A stretch of 64,000 bases of DNA from Emiliania huxleyi CCMP1516. Lineage: Eukaryota > Haptophyta > Isochrysidales > Noelaerhabdaceae. A program made the translations under genes and the position numbers. Location of the stretch: contig NW_005201202.1 of assembly GCF_000372725.1 (NCBI RefSeq), forward strand, positions 175,335 to 239,334, in the 5' to 3' direction. The notes beneath the pieces are model-generated. The model was not told the DNA's origin. It saw only the letters and a list, made by a program, of their open reading frames with translations, and did not search any database. Of this stretch, positions 10,259 through 21,815 are shown in pieces (within the stretch, counting starts at the first letter, position 1; each line of letters begins with the position of its first letter).

Positions 10259-11109
10259 ATGTGCAAGCGTGGCCTCGTGTGTGTGCTGCTTGCCGCTGCC
10301 TCCGCTCTGCCCTCGGACCCAGAGGGCTGGGGACAGCAAGGGCCGGACGACATTCTTGTTCCGATCGCGCCCGAAAAGGAGTCGCGCAGCTACGAGAAGG
10401 AGTGGTACCCGGGCAAGCACCTCTCGCGACCGGGCTGGTTCCCCGGCAAGGCGGTCGACGAAGAGGTGGTCAAGATGCTCCCCGACGGAGACCGCGATGG
10501 CACGCCCGACAGTATTGATAACGCGTGGCATCGCGCGTCGCCCGCAGCGAAGCACTTCATGGAGCACTCGGCGCTCGGCATGCTCATGATTTGTACTTTT
10601 GAGGCGGACGAGGCGGTGCCCGGTGCGGCTCGCCCGCGGCACGTCACCCGTCTCACCCCCCTACCCTTGCGCCTGAGCTGTCAACCCTCACCGCACTCGC
10701 CATCCCCCCTCAATCATGAATGGCGAGTAGGGCCGGTCGCGGCGGCAAAGGAGGCGGTGCTCCCCGCGAGCCGCGAAGTGGTCTGCACTTTGAGCGTGTC
10801 ATCAAAGCCAGTTACGTGGCTCTGCGGGTGCGCACGGCCGGCCCTGACATGGCCGCGTGTGTGAGTGTGTGTGGAGACTGGTGTGGAGTCCCGCAGACGC
10901 ACATGAATCTCTCCCCTCGCTGCGCTTACATTGTGCCGCTCATCCCCTTGTCCTCTCACCGATGTTTTCGCCCTCCCTGTGCACTCCTCTTGCAGGCTCC
11001 TCGCCGTCGCCCTCGTCCTGGTGCTCTTCTACCCGCCGCGCGCGTACCTCCGCGCGGCAGACGCGGCGCGCTTTAGGTCGGCGCGGTCTGTCAAGGAGGG
11101 CGACATGCT
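10259..11109 (+). CDS. Secreted/membrane protein with a Ca-binding-type Asp loop, 5' exons
   Basis: A signal peptide (MCKRGLVCVLLAAASALP) opens the protein. A short lumenal part follows with the loop PDGDRDGTPDSIDN, which has the DxDxDG spacing of EF-hand or thrombospondin type 3 calcium loops. Exon 1 ends at 10581; the 414-nt intron 10582-10995 uses a GC donor. Splicing gives SALGMLLAVALVLVLFYPP, a membrane segment, followed by a basic tail to at least 11109. Downstream exons are uncertain: sequence at about 11519-11780 reads in protein-like frames but belongs to a duplicated block, so I cannot link it. No family is recognised. Confidence 0.5.
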
Positions 11110-11490
11110 GTGAGCGGTCATGTGGGCTGGTATAGGTAGTGTGTAGCATGAGCGCGCATGTGTCCATGTCCATGTATCATGGCATGAATGTGTGTTGGGG
11201 GGGAGCCCTATGTGCATGTCAGAGTGCTCGACCACAACGTAGTAATGCTAATGGTACGCTTTAGGAGAGAATAGCGTGTGTGAAATAACCCCAGTCCACC
11301 CACGGCGCCACGCCCCCAGCCCCCAGCCCCCAGCCCCACCGCCACCCCCACATCCCTGCCGCGGCGGCCTGGCTCGCTGTCTCTTGCAGGACCAACAGTG
11401 CAACAATAACCTTTTTTTCGATTAAATGACACTCCGCTCCACCCCGTTCACGCGTTCTGCGTCCTGTGCGTCCTGCGAGTGCGTCCTGCG
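11110..11490. other. Probable intron or intergenic DNA
   Basis: Contains a CCCCAG-rich repeat near 11320. No coding exon is recognised. Confidence 0.3.
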
Positions 11491-12112
11491 TCCTGCGTCC
11501 AGCTAATCGCCCGCCGCAGGTGGCCGGGTCGCGAATTCTTTACGCCGCCGCCGGGCTCCGAGACTTGCGTTGGGACGTGGGCGGCTGGAATCGCGAGCCC
11601 AGAAAGATGATGCTAGTACGACTCGGACAGGGACACGGCCATATGGAGATATCCAGAATGAGGCTTTCCGGGCCTGCCGCGCGTCCGGCTTAGGCGAGCA
11701 GTTCAAGGCTGCGGTGGAGGACGACAGGACGAGGGCACCCCTTCGGCGAGTGTGGCTCGACGAGCTACCGTTCGAGAGGTAGCTGCGGCTACCGCCCGGC
11801 TGCTCAAGCACCACACGCGCTCCGGCGCGTGGGTCGAGATCACGCCCGGCTTGAAAGTGCCTCACACACACAGCACACAGCACACACAGGCCTTATTGCA
11901 ACACACACACAGGATGTCGCGCACCGCCTCCGCCTCGCGGGGCGCATGGCGGGCGTCTCGGGATCCAGCCTAGGCGATCCAGCGCCACAGAGGACAGCTT
12001 CCCAGTAGCAATCTTGTAGTGTCGGTCGGCGCGGAGGTGAGAGCGTTTGGCGGAGCGGAGGCGGAGCAGCTGGGCTCTCCCCTGCCAAGATTGCTCAGGC
12101 TTTGCGCAAGAA

Positions 12113-12378
12113 AAGAATTTTACAACAAAACTCCCTCGCACACACTAGGGACGGGACTGCGGCGCGCACTGGCACTAACAAGGTACACCTGTGCAGGAAA
12201 AGAATTTTACAACAAAACTCCCTCGCACACACTAGCGACTAGGCACGGGACTGCGGCGCGCACTGGCACTAACAAGGTACACCTGTGCAAGAAAAGAATT
12301 TTACAACAAAACTCCCTCGCACACACTAGCGACTAGGCACGGGACTGCGGCGCGCACTGGCACTAGCACAGGTACACC
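12113..12378 (+). repeat. Three tandem copies of an about 90-bp repeat
   Basis: Each unit contains GAATTTTACAACAAAACTCC, a CACACACTAG-type stretch, GGGACTGCGGCGCGCACTGG and GGTACACCTG. Related single copies occur near 33060-33140, 43220-43260, 46670-46730 (reversed) and 53710-53795, so this is a dispersed family that has become tandem here. Confidence 0.75.
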
Positions 12379-12649
12379 ACGGGAGCCGCCTACGTACGTA
12401 CGCGGCGACTCCTGCCTGCGAGGACGGCGAGGCAGGCACCTAGCTCCGTGCACTCGACCGCCCTCGCCGCAGGCAAGCTCATTCACAATCTGCTCTGCGA
12501 TGGCCGTGTGAGAATGTCTGAGATACGCTGCTTCTGCAGCCCTAGCCAATTCTTGGTGGACCAAGTAGAAAAAAGACGCCCGCACGATGGCCTCCGATGT
12601 ACCCCCCCAGTTGTGTGTCGCACAAAGCCATCGCTCAACCCGCTTTGAG

Positions 12650-12821
12650 ATGCCCAAGACGCTCCTCTCCGTGAACCCGAAGAAGCTCCCGTGGGAGCAG
12701 CCAGGACCCTCCCGTGCACAACCGCTGGCACCCGGACATCCCGCCAACCGCCACGGTCGCGGAGGGCGACGTCTTCCGCGTCGAAACAATCGGTGACGAG
12801 AGACGGGGTGCACCGCGCTGT
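12650..12821 (+). pseudogene. Duplicated, frameshifted first exon of the FmdA-type amidase
   Basis: Starts MPKTLLSVNPKKLPWEQ like the real gene at 14404. A 4-bp insertion right after WEQ (about 12700) throws the frame, and the copy ends within what is the first intron of the intact gene. It cannot encode the enzyme. The upstream 200 bp is also duplicated, so a promoter may have been copied with it. Confidence 0.85.
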
Positions 12822-12825
12822 ACTA

Positions 12826-13785
12826 CTAAAACCTCCACCCACACTTCATAAGGTGCTCACCTCAACACCTTGGGTGCAGTCCCTCTGACCCTACCCCCCG
12901 GTGCCGGTGTGGGCGCTGGCCGGCACACTTAGGTAGAGGTACAGTAAGGTACAGACATTGGGCCACTTACCTAAGGTGGAGGTGTATAGGACACCGCGCG
13001 CTACCTCGGTAAAGGTACGGGTGAGGTATGGGGGGGGCGCCTCGCCGGACACACGCTCGCCCCTCCCGACGGCCCCGCCCGACACGCGCTACTCACTCAT
13101 GCAGCATATGGCGTGTTCTGGAGAACACCGGCGCGCTGGAGCAGTGACATGTCGACGTCACGGAGCGGGTCGGCGGAGGGTGAGTCGGAGGTCGACGGGC
13201 GGGCCGAGCCCGAGCGCCGAGGATGGCGCAGCCGAAGCGGCAGCGTCGGAGCTCGATGGGTCCGGCGAGGTGGAGGAAGGTGCAGCCGAGGGGGCGGAGA
13301 CGTTGCCGTGCTTCAGCATGTAGCGCGCGCGATGATCGCCTCCTCGGTGGGCCGCAACCACAGGTACTCCTAGTTGTTGTGCACCTTGACGATCTGCCGC
13401 AGGCTGCGGGAAGTGCTTGCCCGGGACGTCTCCACCTTGACGGCCCTCGAGACTGTCAGCGGGCCCGGGTACTGCTTGATCACGTCCATGCCCAGGGTCT
13501 GGAGCGTCGTGTTCTGCGTGGAGGAGGGCTTCTTGGGCGCGCCATGAGAGGTTGTTGTGTTTCGCGCGACGGGCCGTTATTCGCGCGCACCGCCGGTGTG
13601 AACGTCTCGAGAGTACCCCAGGTGCCGGTGTGGACATGTGGAGGGTACCTCGGTATAAGGTGCGCTAAGGTAGCACTCACTCACACACCTAGGTAGCAGG
13701 TGTGGGCGCTGCGCGCCTACCACTGTGTCGGTACAAGGTGTACACCTGCACCTTATGAAGCGTGGACCTCCACCCCGTCCTGCGG
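12826..13785. mobile_element. Candidate TIR element between the two duplicate blocks
   Basis: Imperfect terminal inverted repeats contain CTTCATAAGGTGC on the left (about 12843-12855) and GCACCTTATGAAG on the right (about 13748-13760). Both ends carry clusters of GGTAC/AGGTA motifs, as in subterminal repeats of DNA transposons. Inside, the reverse strand at about 13380-13530 reads TLGMDVIKQYPGPLTV and RSLRQIVKVHNN, which may be a small gene. No transposase is recognised and no target duplication is defined. Confidence 0.4.
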
Positions 13786-14571
13786 TCCTGCGTCCAGCTA
13801 ATCGCCCGGCCGCAGGTGGCCGGGTCGCGAATTCTTTACGCCGCCGCCGGGCTCCGAGACTTGCGTTGGGACGTGGGCGGCTGGAATCGCGAGCCCAGAA
13901 AGATGATGCTAGTACGACTCGGACAGGGACACGGCCATATGGAGATATCCAGAATGAGGCTTTCCGGGCCTGCCGCGCGTCCGGCTTAGGCGAGCAGTTC
14001 AAGGCTGCGGTGGAGGACGACAGGACGAGGGCACCCCTTCGGCGAGTGTGGCTCGACGAGCTACCGTTCGAGAGGTAGCTGCGGCTACCGCCCGGCTGCT
14101 CAAGCACCACACGCGCTCCGGCGCGTGGGTCGAGATCACGCCCGGCTTGAAAGTGCCTCACACACACAGCACACAGCACACACACACAGGCACAGGCCTT
14201 ATTGCACTCGACCGCCCTCGCCGCAGGCAAGCTCATTCACAATCTGCTCTGCGATGGCCGTGTGAGAATGTCTGAGATACGCTGCTTCTGCAGCCCTAGC
14301 CAATTCTTGGTGGACCAAGTAGAAAAAAGACGCACGCACGATGGCCTCCGATGTACCCCCCCAGTTGTGTGTCGCACAAAGCCATCGCTCAACCCGCTTT
14401 GAGATGCCCAAGACGCTCCTCTCCGTGGACCCGAAGAAGCTCCCGTGGGAGCAGGACCCTCCCGTGCACAACCGCTGGCACCCGGACATCCCGCCAACCG
14501 CCACGGTCGCGGAGGGCGACGTCTTCCGCGTCGAAACAATCGGTGACGAGAGACGGGGTGCACCGCGCTGT
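13786..14571 (+). repeat. Downstream copy of the segmental duplication
   Basis: Counterpart of 11491-12821 without the 550-bp middle piece; the join lies in CTTATTGCACTCG at about 14200-14210. It contains the functional start of the amidase gene. Confidence 0.85.
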
Positions 14572-16196
14572 GTTTCCTGAGCCTCGCCCCGACTGCCCGT
14601 TGCTCTCCCCGATTTGACAGACTGGACCGGCGGCCAAATCAAAAATGACGACTCCGCCGACGACGTCAAGCACGTCGACCTGACGCAGGCGCGAGTTTGT
14701 GGCGCCGATCCCCTCTCTGCGCCCCCCCAGCCATGGCTGCCTGAAGCGCGAATCATCGCCGCAGGTGCACTACCTGAGCGGGCCGATCAGCGTGCCCACC
14801 GCCCAGCCGGGCGACCTCCTCAAGGTCGCACGCCACCACGCCTCCCTTTCTCGGTGCACACGCCCCGCGCGCTGATTGCACTCGACTGCCGCAGGTCGAG
14901 ATCCTGGACGTGGGCCCGCTGGCGGGCGACGAGTGGGGCTTCACCGGCACCTTCCACAAGGACAACGGCGGAGGCTTCCTCACGGACCACTACCCGGAGG
15001 CGACCAAGGCTTGCTGGGACTTCGAGGGCGTCTACGCCCAGTCGCGCCACATCCCCGGCGTCAGATTCGCGGGCCTCATCCACCCGGGCCTGATCGGGAC
15101 CGCGCCGTCGCAAGAGCTGCTCGACATGTGGAACTCGCGGGAGTCCGCGCTCCAGTCGACGGTCGATACGCCGAAGATGACCACGACGTGCGCGCGCGCG
15201 CGCCCGCTCTCGCGCTCGCACCGTGGGCTCTCCTCACGGCCGCAGCTGTGAGTAGGTGCGCGCACATGCACACGCGCCCGCTCGCCACCTGGCCGAACCC
15301 GACGGGCGCGATGCTGGGCAAGGTCGGCCACTTCAAGCACGGCCCCAAGGAGGCGGGTTGGGAGAGGATCGCGGGCGAGGCTGCGCGCACCGTGCCGGGC
15401 CGCGAGAACGGCGGCAACTGCGACATCAAGAACCTGTCGCGCGGGTGCTCCCTCTACCTCCCCGTGTTTGTGCCCGGCGCTAACCTCTCGATGGGAGACA
15501 TGCACTTCTCGCAGGGCGACGGCGAGGTGTCCTTCTGCGGCGCCATCGAGATGAGCGGCGCCGTCGACCTCGAGCTGACTGCACAGCCACGTCTGTGCAC
15601 GGCGTCTCTTCACGCCGCCAGCTGTGAACAGGCTTCCTTGACCTCAAGCTCACCGTCATCAAGGGCGGGATGAAGCTGCTGCCCGTCGTCGGCCCGTCGC
15701 CGCTCAGCGTCAACCCGATCTTTGAGATCGGCCCCATGGAGCCCCGCTACTCGGAGTACCTCGTCTTCGAGGGCGTCTCGGTCGACGAGAACGGCGCGCG
15801 GCTCTCCGCCGCCGCCTCCAGCTGGTGCCTCTCTCACGGCCAACGAATTACGAGTACTCAGGCGTGCAGCACTTCCTCGACGCGACGCTCGCGTACAAGC
15901 GCGCCGTCCTCAACTGCATCAAGTACCTCGCCAACTTTGGCTACACCGAGGAGCAGATCTACCTCCTCCTCTCCTGCTGCCCGTGCGAGGGGCGCATCTC
16001 CGGCATCGTCGACGTGCCGAACGCCGTCGCCACGCTGGCGATCCCACTCGCGATCTTCGACCGCGACGTCCGCCCCAAGGCTGGCGACGCGCTCGAGGCG
16101 CTGGCAAAGGGCATCACCATCAAGAAGGTCTTTCCGGACTGCGCCCACGAGTCGACGCCGGACACCGCGCCCGCGCCCCTCGACCCGCGCCTGTAG
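14404..16196 (+). CDS. Formamidase/acetamidase (FmdA/AmdA family)
   Basis: A cytosolic amidase releasing ammonia from formamide or short amides. The family is matched along its length: MPKTLLSVDPKKLPWEQ, HNRWHPDIPPTATV, DWTGGQIKNDDSADDV, VHYLSGPI, GDEWGFTGTFHKDNGGGF, RFAGLIHPGLIGTAPS, GRENGGNCDIKNLSRG, MHFSQGDGEVSFCGAIEM, FLDLKLTVIKGGM and GRISGIVDVPNAVAT. The start at 14404 matches the family N-terminus. Introns by continuity: 14543-14620, 14689-14764 (GC), 14825-14894, 15188-15255, 15558-15631 (GC) and 15794-15861 (GC). Several start with an echo of the next exon. Removing 15558-15631 restores EMSG-FLDLKLTVIKGGM, as the family requires. A broken copy of exon 1 lies 1.75 kb upstream. Confidence 0.93.
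15188..15255 (+). mobile_element. Family A introner in the amidase gene
   Basis: 68-nt intron. It begins GTGCGCGCGC and the next exon begins GTGCGCGCACATGC, with a shared CGCGCCCGCTC further in. The core ends CAGCTGTGAGTAG. Confidence 0.7.
15558..15631 (+). mobile_element. Family A introner in the amidase gene, GC donor
   Basis: 74-nt intron. Its start (GTCGACCTCGAGCTGACT) is a diverged copy of the next exon (CTTGACCTCAAGCTCACC). The core runs CTGTGCACGGCG to CAGCTGTGAACAG, with imperfect ends in inverted orientation. Confidence 0.8.
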
Positions 16197-17391
16197 AGGC
16201 CGACTGCGCCAAGGCGCCCGCTCCCGGGCTGCCCCGGGAGCCGCTCCCGAGGGGCCGCAGCGGACGGCGCGCGCGCGGCTCCCTCTTCTCTTCTTCTCGC
16301 TGGCGCTCCTGGCGGGGCGCCGGCCGGTGTACAGGCATGCGATTCGGGGCGGGTAGGGTATGGCCAAACCTCAAAGATGAGGTTTGACAGAGGCTGGGCG
16401 GAGAGAGCAGCGTCGACGACGCCTCGGGCGGCGCGGCGTAGGGCCCGCGAGATGAGGTTTGATAGGACGACGCGCGGCTCTCCACGCTCACGGTCACGCT
16501 GATCTCCCCGAGTACGGAGGCGAGGGAGAGAGGCGAGTACGTTATCGGTGTACCATGTGATAGCGCCTACGCGCTACGGGCGGCAGCCACAGAGGCAGAG
16601 CGACGCGGGTTGGGGGCGCGAAATCTCTTTTCGGGTTGTGTCTCGTTTTCGCGGGCTTCTCGGCCCCTCGAAAAGCTGTGTCAAACACGTTAACTTTTTG
16701 GGCCTAGAGGGAGCGGACCCTGAGTTGAGGAAATCGGGGGACGCGACCCACTTCGCCACAGACGGTCCCGCGCCTCGCCGCTATGACGGCCACACGACCG
16801 CAGCTCGTGTGCGTGTGGCCGTCTTTGTCCGGAGTGAATACTCCAACGCGCTCGTCGGTGACGGCGTCCCCCGATTTCGCCGCGCTCGGCGAACCTCGAC
16901 AGCGCTTTCGGTGGCATGCAGCTCTTTGCGCCTGAAGCCTGGAGAGCAGCTCCTCTGCTGCTCATACGCTCTGCACAGTTGGCACAGCCTACTGTGCGGC
17001 TGCCACAGCTGTGACAGCGATGGGCTCGCCCTCACTGGCCCTCAGTCACTCGTGCTGCGGCTTGTGTGAGCGACACTGCTCGGCGACTGCCGGCACACTG
17101 TGAGACCATGGGTGTGAGGTAAAACCACGCTACCAGCGCTTGGTCACATCAGCCCTGAGGTCATATCCTTCTCCTCTGTTGATGGTAACACTTGTCTACT
17201 CGCTGGAGCCGAGCAGGAGGGCTTGGCGCACAACCCCTGTTCAACTCAGGGTCCGCACCCCGTAACAGTTGCACACTATTGTTAGCTGAAATCCTCAACG
17301 TTGTTCAAGTGTTCTCCCCAGCCCAAGCTGTTACTGTTTGTTACTGTTGTTACTCTTGTTCAGTGGTCAGCAAGCAGAAAATGCCAGAAAA
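16197..17391. other. No gene recognised; small hairpin
   Basis: A 9-bp perfect hairpin CAAACCTCA/TGAGGTTTG lies at about 16362-16386 and half of it recurs at about 16450. Frames between 16548 and 17069 have no recognised domain. Confidence 0.4.
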
Positions 17392-17449
17392 CCCGGGTAA
17401 TACCCGAAAATACCCGGGGGTTTCCAGGTATTTTCGGGTATTACCCGGG
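17392..17449. repeat. Perfect 23-bp inverted repeat, 12-nt loop
   Basis: The arms are 17392-17414 and 17427-17449; the core motif GGTATTTTCGGGTATTACCC is mirrored exactly. A shorter relative (CGGGTATACCTG arms) is at 25148-25179 inside the hAT-like element. Confidence 0.9.
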
Positions 17450-17788
17450 GCCCTCGCGAGATCGCCGCGCGCTCTCGCGTCTCGGCGTCGCTACACGTAT
17501 ACCGCTCTCGCTCGAACTCTCGACTCCCATCTCTTCTAGGAGTCGCTCTAGCCTTTAGGTGTGGCTCCCCCGAGGCTGCCGTGGTGGTTATGTGTCCGAC
17601 GCTCCGACCGTGCCGTGCCAGCGCTCCGTCCGTACGCATTTATGTGCGGGGGAGCGGGAGGCGCCAGGGAGAGAGTCTGTCTCGCGTGATGCCAAACAAA
17701 CTGCAAAAACTTCGGGTTCGTACAAACATATGTTCGAGTAAGAATCGGGTCGCTCCTCATAACCCTGTCAGCAGTCCTCCTAACGGGA

Positions 17789-18280
17789 ATGTACGTAAGA
17801 GCTACATGCACTGAGAGAGTGAGAGAGACAAGTTCGCGGCAACACCGAAGAGCGCGCCCGCCTTGCAACATGGGCTGCAAGCAACGCGGGTTCCGTGGTC
17901 AACGGGCGTTCGACCACACCACCGCCCAAGGCTACGTCAAGTCACAGCGTGGCCACTACCATGACGGGATCTTCGGCAAACGAAACAAGTTCAACCTGCT
18001 TCTTCACGAGACATTCGGCGGTGGCTTATCACGCCAGCAGTTGCAAAGATCAACCGCCTTGCGCGCAAGGCTCAACGCTCGGGCGTTGACCGCACCGCGT
18101 ACCCTCCCCACTCCCGCCTCTCATTCATTTGTGTCACACCACGCGGAACGCATCTCCATCGCTTCGGTGAAGGGGGTGAACCGCGCCATCCTCGATCGCC
18201 GTGCAAAGCTCGCTTCCGAGCTCTCACGCCGCGCGAGGGCCCTTAGGGGCCTAGATAGAGAACACAACCCCCTCTCTTAA
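17789..18280 (+). pseudogene. Repeat-family ORF, probably decayed
   Basis: Protein-like pieces are visible in changing frames: GRKRNKF-like FGKRNKFNLLLHETFGG, then SHSFVSHHAERISIAS and VNRAILDRRAKLAS. The 3' part (about 18160-18280) reappears reversed at 44322-44440, and its flank (TAAGCTAAAAGTACGTAC) recurs at both places and near 32770. This is therefore a dispersed element gene rather than a single-copy host gene. The family is not identified. Confidence 0.35.
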
Positions 18281-18395
18281 ACCGGACCCTTTCTCTTTTC
18301 CCCCATTCCTCTTCTCCCCTTTTTCTCCCACTGAGCTAAAAGTACGTACGTTTTCTCCCAGTAAGCTAAAAGTACGTACACTGAGAGAGAGAAGT

Positions 18396-18495
18396 NNNNN
18401 NNNNNNNNNNNNNNNNNNNNNNNNNNNNNNNNNNNNNNNNNNNNNNNNNNNNNNNNNNNNNNNNNNNNNNNNNNNNNNNNNNNNNNNNNNNNNNN
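18396..18495. other. Assembly gap (100 N)
   Basis: Exactly 100 N, a conventional gap of unknown size. It follows the dispersed repeat end TAAGCTAAAAGTACGTAC. Confidence 0.95.
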
Positions 18496-18798
18496 CCGAG
18501 CGCATGACCGGGGAGCTGGCAGACTGTCCTCACGGACCAGACCTTAGCTGAGAGGGCACCTCCGACGCTCAGCCACCAGTAGCTGTGTATCTCTCAGCTG
18601 AGCCTGGAGTTGAGGCTCGGGCCGTCACGGGAGGGGAGCACGGTTTCATCGGAACTGTCGCGCAGACAGGAGCGGCAGCACGCGCCAGCGCGGTGGCAGG
18701 GGTCGAGTTGCGATGGCCTATGCGTTGAACAGAGGAGTACTGGCTCCTCTCTGCCTAGAGTTTGTGCAGTGGCAGTGTGGAGCCGCGGCATGCCGCCC

Positions 18799-20266
18799 GC
18801 TCAGACCAGCCGCAGTGACTGCGCCGCGAGCGCCGCGAGCGTGTCCAGGCTGACAGACAGGCGCAGGCAGCGAGGGCCGAGCGCAGGCGCAGCGGCGCAC
18901 GCAGCGAGGCACCTGTCAAGCAAGATCCGCACGCCGGGAGCGTCGCTCGGCGTTCGTTCAATTGAGGCGCGCCAGATCCTCGCGAGATTCTCTGATGACG
19001 CAAGCTTTCCTACATATCTATTTTTGTACTCTCTGCTGTACTTTGGGGACGTTATATATTGTAAGTACCCGTCCTCAAAGTACAGAAGAGAGTACAGATT
19101 TCCCCTCTGCGAAGCCTGCCTTTACATAGTAAAAAAGAAAAGCAGCGCTTTTCCCCTCTTCACGCCCTCACACAGGCCAAAGTTGGACCCGCGCGAGATC
19201 GCCCCCTCGCGCCGTCCGTCGGGCCCGAGCTGTATGTCTGTGCCAGAGGCCTCTCCCGCCCATCGATCGCCTCTGGGCTGACTCGTGCGAGCGGTTCTCC
19301 GTGTATCGATGGTGGCCAGTAGCCGGCACTGGTTTGCCGGAGGTTGCAGCACACGATGGCTGTGACGCGACAGATACCCCTCGGTGCTGCTGAGCGGGTG
19401 CCCGACGCGTGTGCGTGGACGAATTCGACCCGCGAGGAATCATTCGAGCCGTTGGTAGCGCACCACCTCCGACTGGACACGTCATCTGGCCCTGCGTTGA
19501 GGCTGCTGCGCACGCATACCGCCAGGGTGCTCACCACGCAGATGCCAGAGACGCGCCGATTGCGGCTGCCTCGCTTGCACACGTGTCCACAGACCTCTCC
19601 GGTTGACCACTCGGAGATCGGCAAGGCGCGAATTCGCATTTCGGTTCTTCCTCAGAGACAGAAGGCCCACTCGGCATGCTGCGAGGCAACGCCATCATGT
19701 GGCATAAAAGTGCATTCCCTGCCACAGAGAGCCACTCGGTGCAGCCGCGCAGCGGGCTCGTGGCATCACCCGTTCCATGTGGAGTGCACGAGGTGCTCGG
19801 CGACGGGTGCAGCCCTGATGCGAGTCGTGCTGGCATGCTTACGCTGTGCGCCAAAGGCTCGCCACCGCCAGGGTCACAAACCTGATCCGCAACGCGATTG
19901 TGGCCCTGGTAGGGTGGCTTCCTCGATGGCTTGTGACCACGGCGAGCGAACATTTAGCGACCGGCTGCGCAGCCCGACGCCGACTTGGCTCACGGGACCC
20001 ACAAAGCAGCTATCGCGCAGCGCCCGTCGCTGCACGTAGACACTAAACACTGGATACGTCCAACGGCGTCCAACTTGGTAAAATTCGGTCCAGCTGATTA
20101 ACCCTGGTACGTGGACAAAAGTATGCGTTTTTCGGCCTCCCCTCCCTAACATTAGCCGGCCAAAATGTGCTCCTACCGGCTAATATTAGGGAGGGGGGGG
20201 CGGTCGGGTGTCAGACCTAGCGCTAGGCGTGCGAGGCTGACGTATTTTGGACAATCCACCTACCAC
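18799..20266 (+). repeat. First unit of a 1468-bp tandem duplication
   Basis: The unit starts near CTCAGACCAGCCGCAG and ends near ACAATCCACCTACCA. Every stretch I compared is identical to the second unit, offset 1468. Near its end lies an imperfect 17-bp hairpin (20143-20159 with 20176-20192). Frames inside (for example 19344-20039 +) have no recognised domain and look like chance frames. Perfect identity means a recent event or an assembly artefact; an N gap lies only 300 bp upstream. Confidence 0.9.
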
Positions 20267-21734
20267 GCTCAGACCAGCCGCAGTGACTGCGCCGCGAGCG
20301 CCGCGAGCGTGTCCAGGCTGACAGACAGGCGCAGGCAGCGAGGGCCGAGCGCAGGCGCAGCGGCGCACGCAGCGAGGCACCTGTCAAGCAAGATCCGCAC
20401 GCCGGGAGCGTCGCTCGGCGTTCGTTCAATTGAGGCGCGCCAGATCCTCGCGAGATTCTCTGATGACGCAAGCTTTCCTACATATCTATTTTTGTACTCT
20501 CTGCTGTACTTTGGGGACGTTATATATTGTAAGTACCCGTCCTCAAAGTACAGAAGAGAGTACAGATTTCCCCTCTGCGAAGCCTGCCTTTACATAGTAA
20601 AAAAGAAAAGCAGCGCTTTTCCCCTCTTCACGCCCTCACACAGGCCAAAGTTGGACCCGCGCGAGATCGCCCCCTCGCGCCGTCCGTCGGGCCCGAGCTG
20701 TATGTCTGTGCCAGAGGCCTCTCCCGCCCATCGATCGCCTCTGGGCTGACTCGTGCGAGCGGTTCTCCGTGTATCGATGGTGGCCAGTAGCCGGCACTGG
20801 TTTGCCGGAGGTTGCAGCACACGATGGCTGTGACGCGACAGATACCCCTCGGTGCTGCTGAGCGGGTGCCCGACGCGTGTGCGTGGACGAATTCGACCCG
20901 CGAGGAATCATTCGAGCCGTTGGTAGCGCACCACCTCCGACTGGACACGTCATCTGGCCCTGCGTTGAGGCTGCTGCGCACGCATACCGCCAGGGTGCTC
21001 ACCACGCAGATGCCAGAGACGCGCCGATTGCGGCTGCCTCGCTTGCACACGTGTCCACAGACCTCTCCGGTTGACCACTCGGAGATCGGCAAGGCGCGAA
21101 TTCGCATTTCGGTTCTTCCTCAGAGACAGAAGGCCCACTCGGCATGCTGCGAGGCAACGCCATCATGTGGCATAAAAGTGCATTCCCTGCCACAGAGAGC
21201 CACTCGGTGCAGCCGCGCAGCGGGCTCGTGGCATCACCCGTTCCATGTGGAGTGCACGAGGTGCTCGGCGACGGGTGCAGCCCTGATGCGAGTCGTGCTG
21301 GCATGCTTACGCTGTGCGCCAAAGGCTCGCCACCGCCAGGGTCACAAACCTGATCCGCAACGCGATTGTGGCCCTGGTAGGGTGGCTTCCTCGATGGCTT
21401 GTGACCACGGCGAGCGAACATTTAGCGACCGGCTGCGCAGCCCGACGCCGACTTGGCTCACGGGACCCACAAAGCAGCTATCGCGCAGCGCCCGTCGCTG
21501 CACGTAGACACTAAACACTGGATACGTCCAACGGCGTCCAACTTGGTAAAATTCGGTCCAGCTGATTAACCCTGGTACGTGGACAAAAGTATGCGTTTTT
21601 CGGCCTCCCCTCCCTAACATTAGCCGGCCAAAATGTGCTCCTACCGGCTAATATTAGGGAGGGGGGGGCGGTCGGGTGTCAGACCTAGCGCTAGGCGTGC
21701 GAGGCTGACGTATTTTGGACAATCCACCTACCAG
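20267..21734 (+). repeat. Second unit of the 1468-bp tandem duplication
   Basis: Identical to 18799-20266 as far as I can see; the hairpin recurs at 21611-21627 with 21644-21660. After ACAATCCACCTACCA the sequence leaves the repeat and enters the exostosin-like gene region. Confidence 0.9.
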
Positions 21735-21815
21735 GGTTAATAGTGCTCCCCGCGATCCGCCGACGAAAGCTGCGTCAGACAACCACCACAGCCACGTGCA
21801 TTTGCTTGCAACCGG

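Larger units (their letters stand above)
11491..12821 (+). repeat. Upstream copy of a split segmental duplication
   Basis: 11491-11900 matches 13786-14204, and 12451-12821 matches 14205-14571, both nearly identical. This copy carries 550 extra bases (11901-12450), including a three-unit tandem repeat. The first block has protein-like frames (for example GLGEQFKAAVEDDR) of unknown origin. The second is the start of the amidase gene. Confidence 0.85.

Noticed and set aside
14587-14620. First amidase intron as an introner
   Set aside because: I see no duplicated flank between 14543 and the next exon at 14621 and no core match, so it may be an old or ordinary intron.
18390-18500. Possible element boundary at the N gap
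   Set aside because: The gap hides the sequence, so no end or target duplication can be claimed.
19344-21507. 231-codon frame present twice
   Set aside because: It is copied only because the whole 1468-bp unit is duplicated; composition and lack of domains suggest a chance frame, and other strands and frames are equally open.
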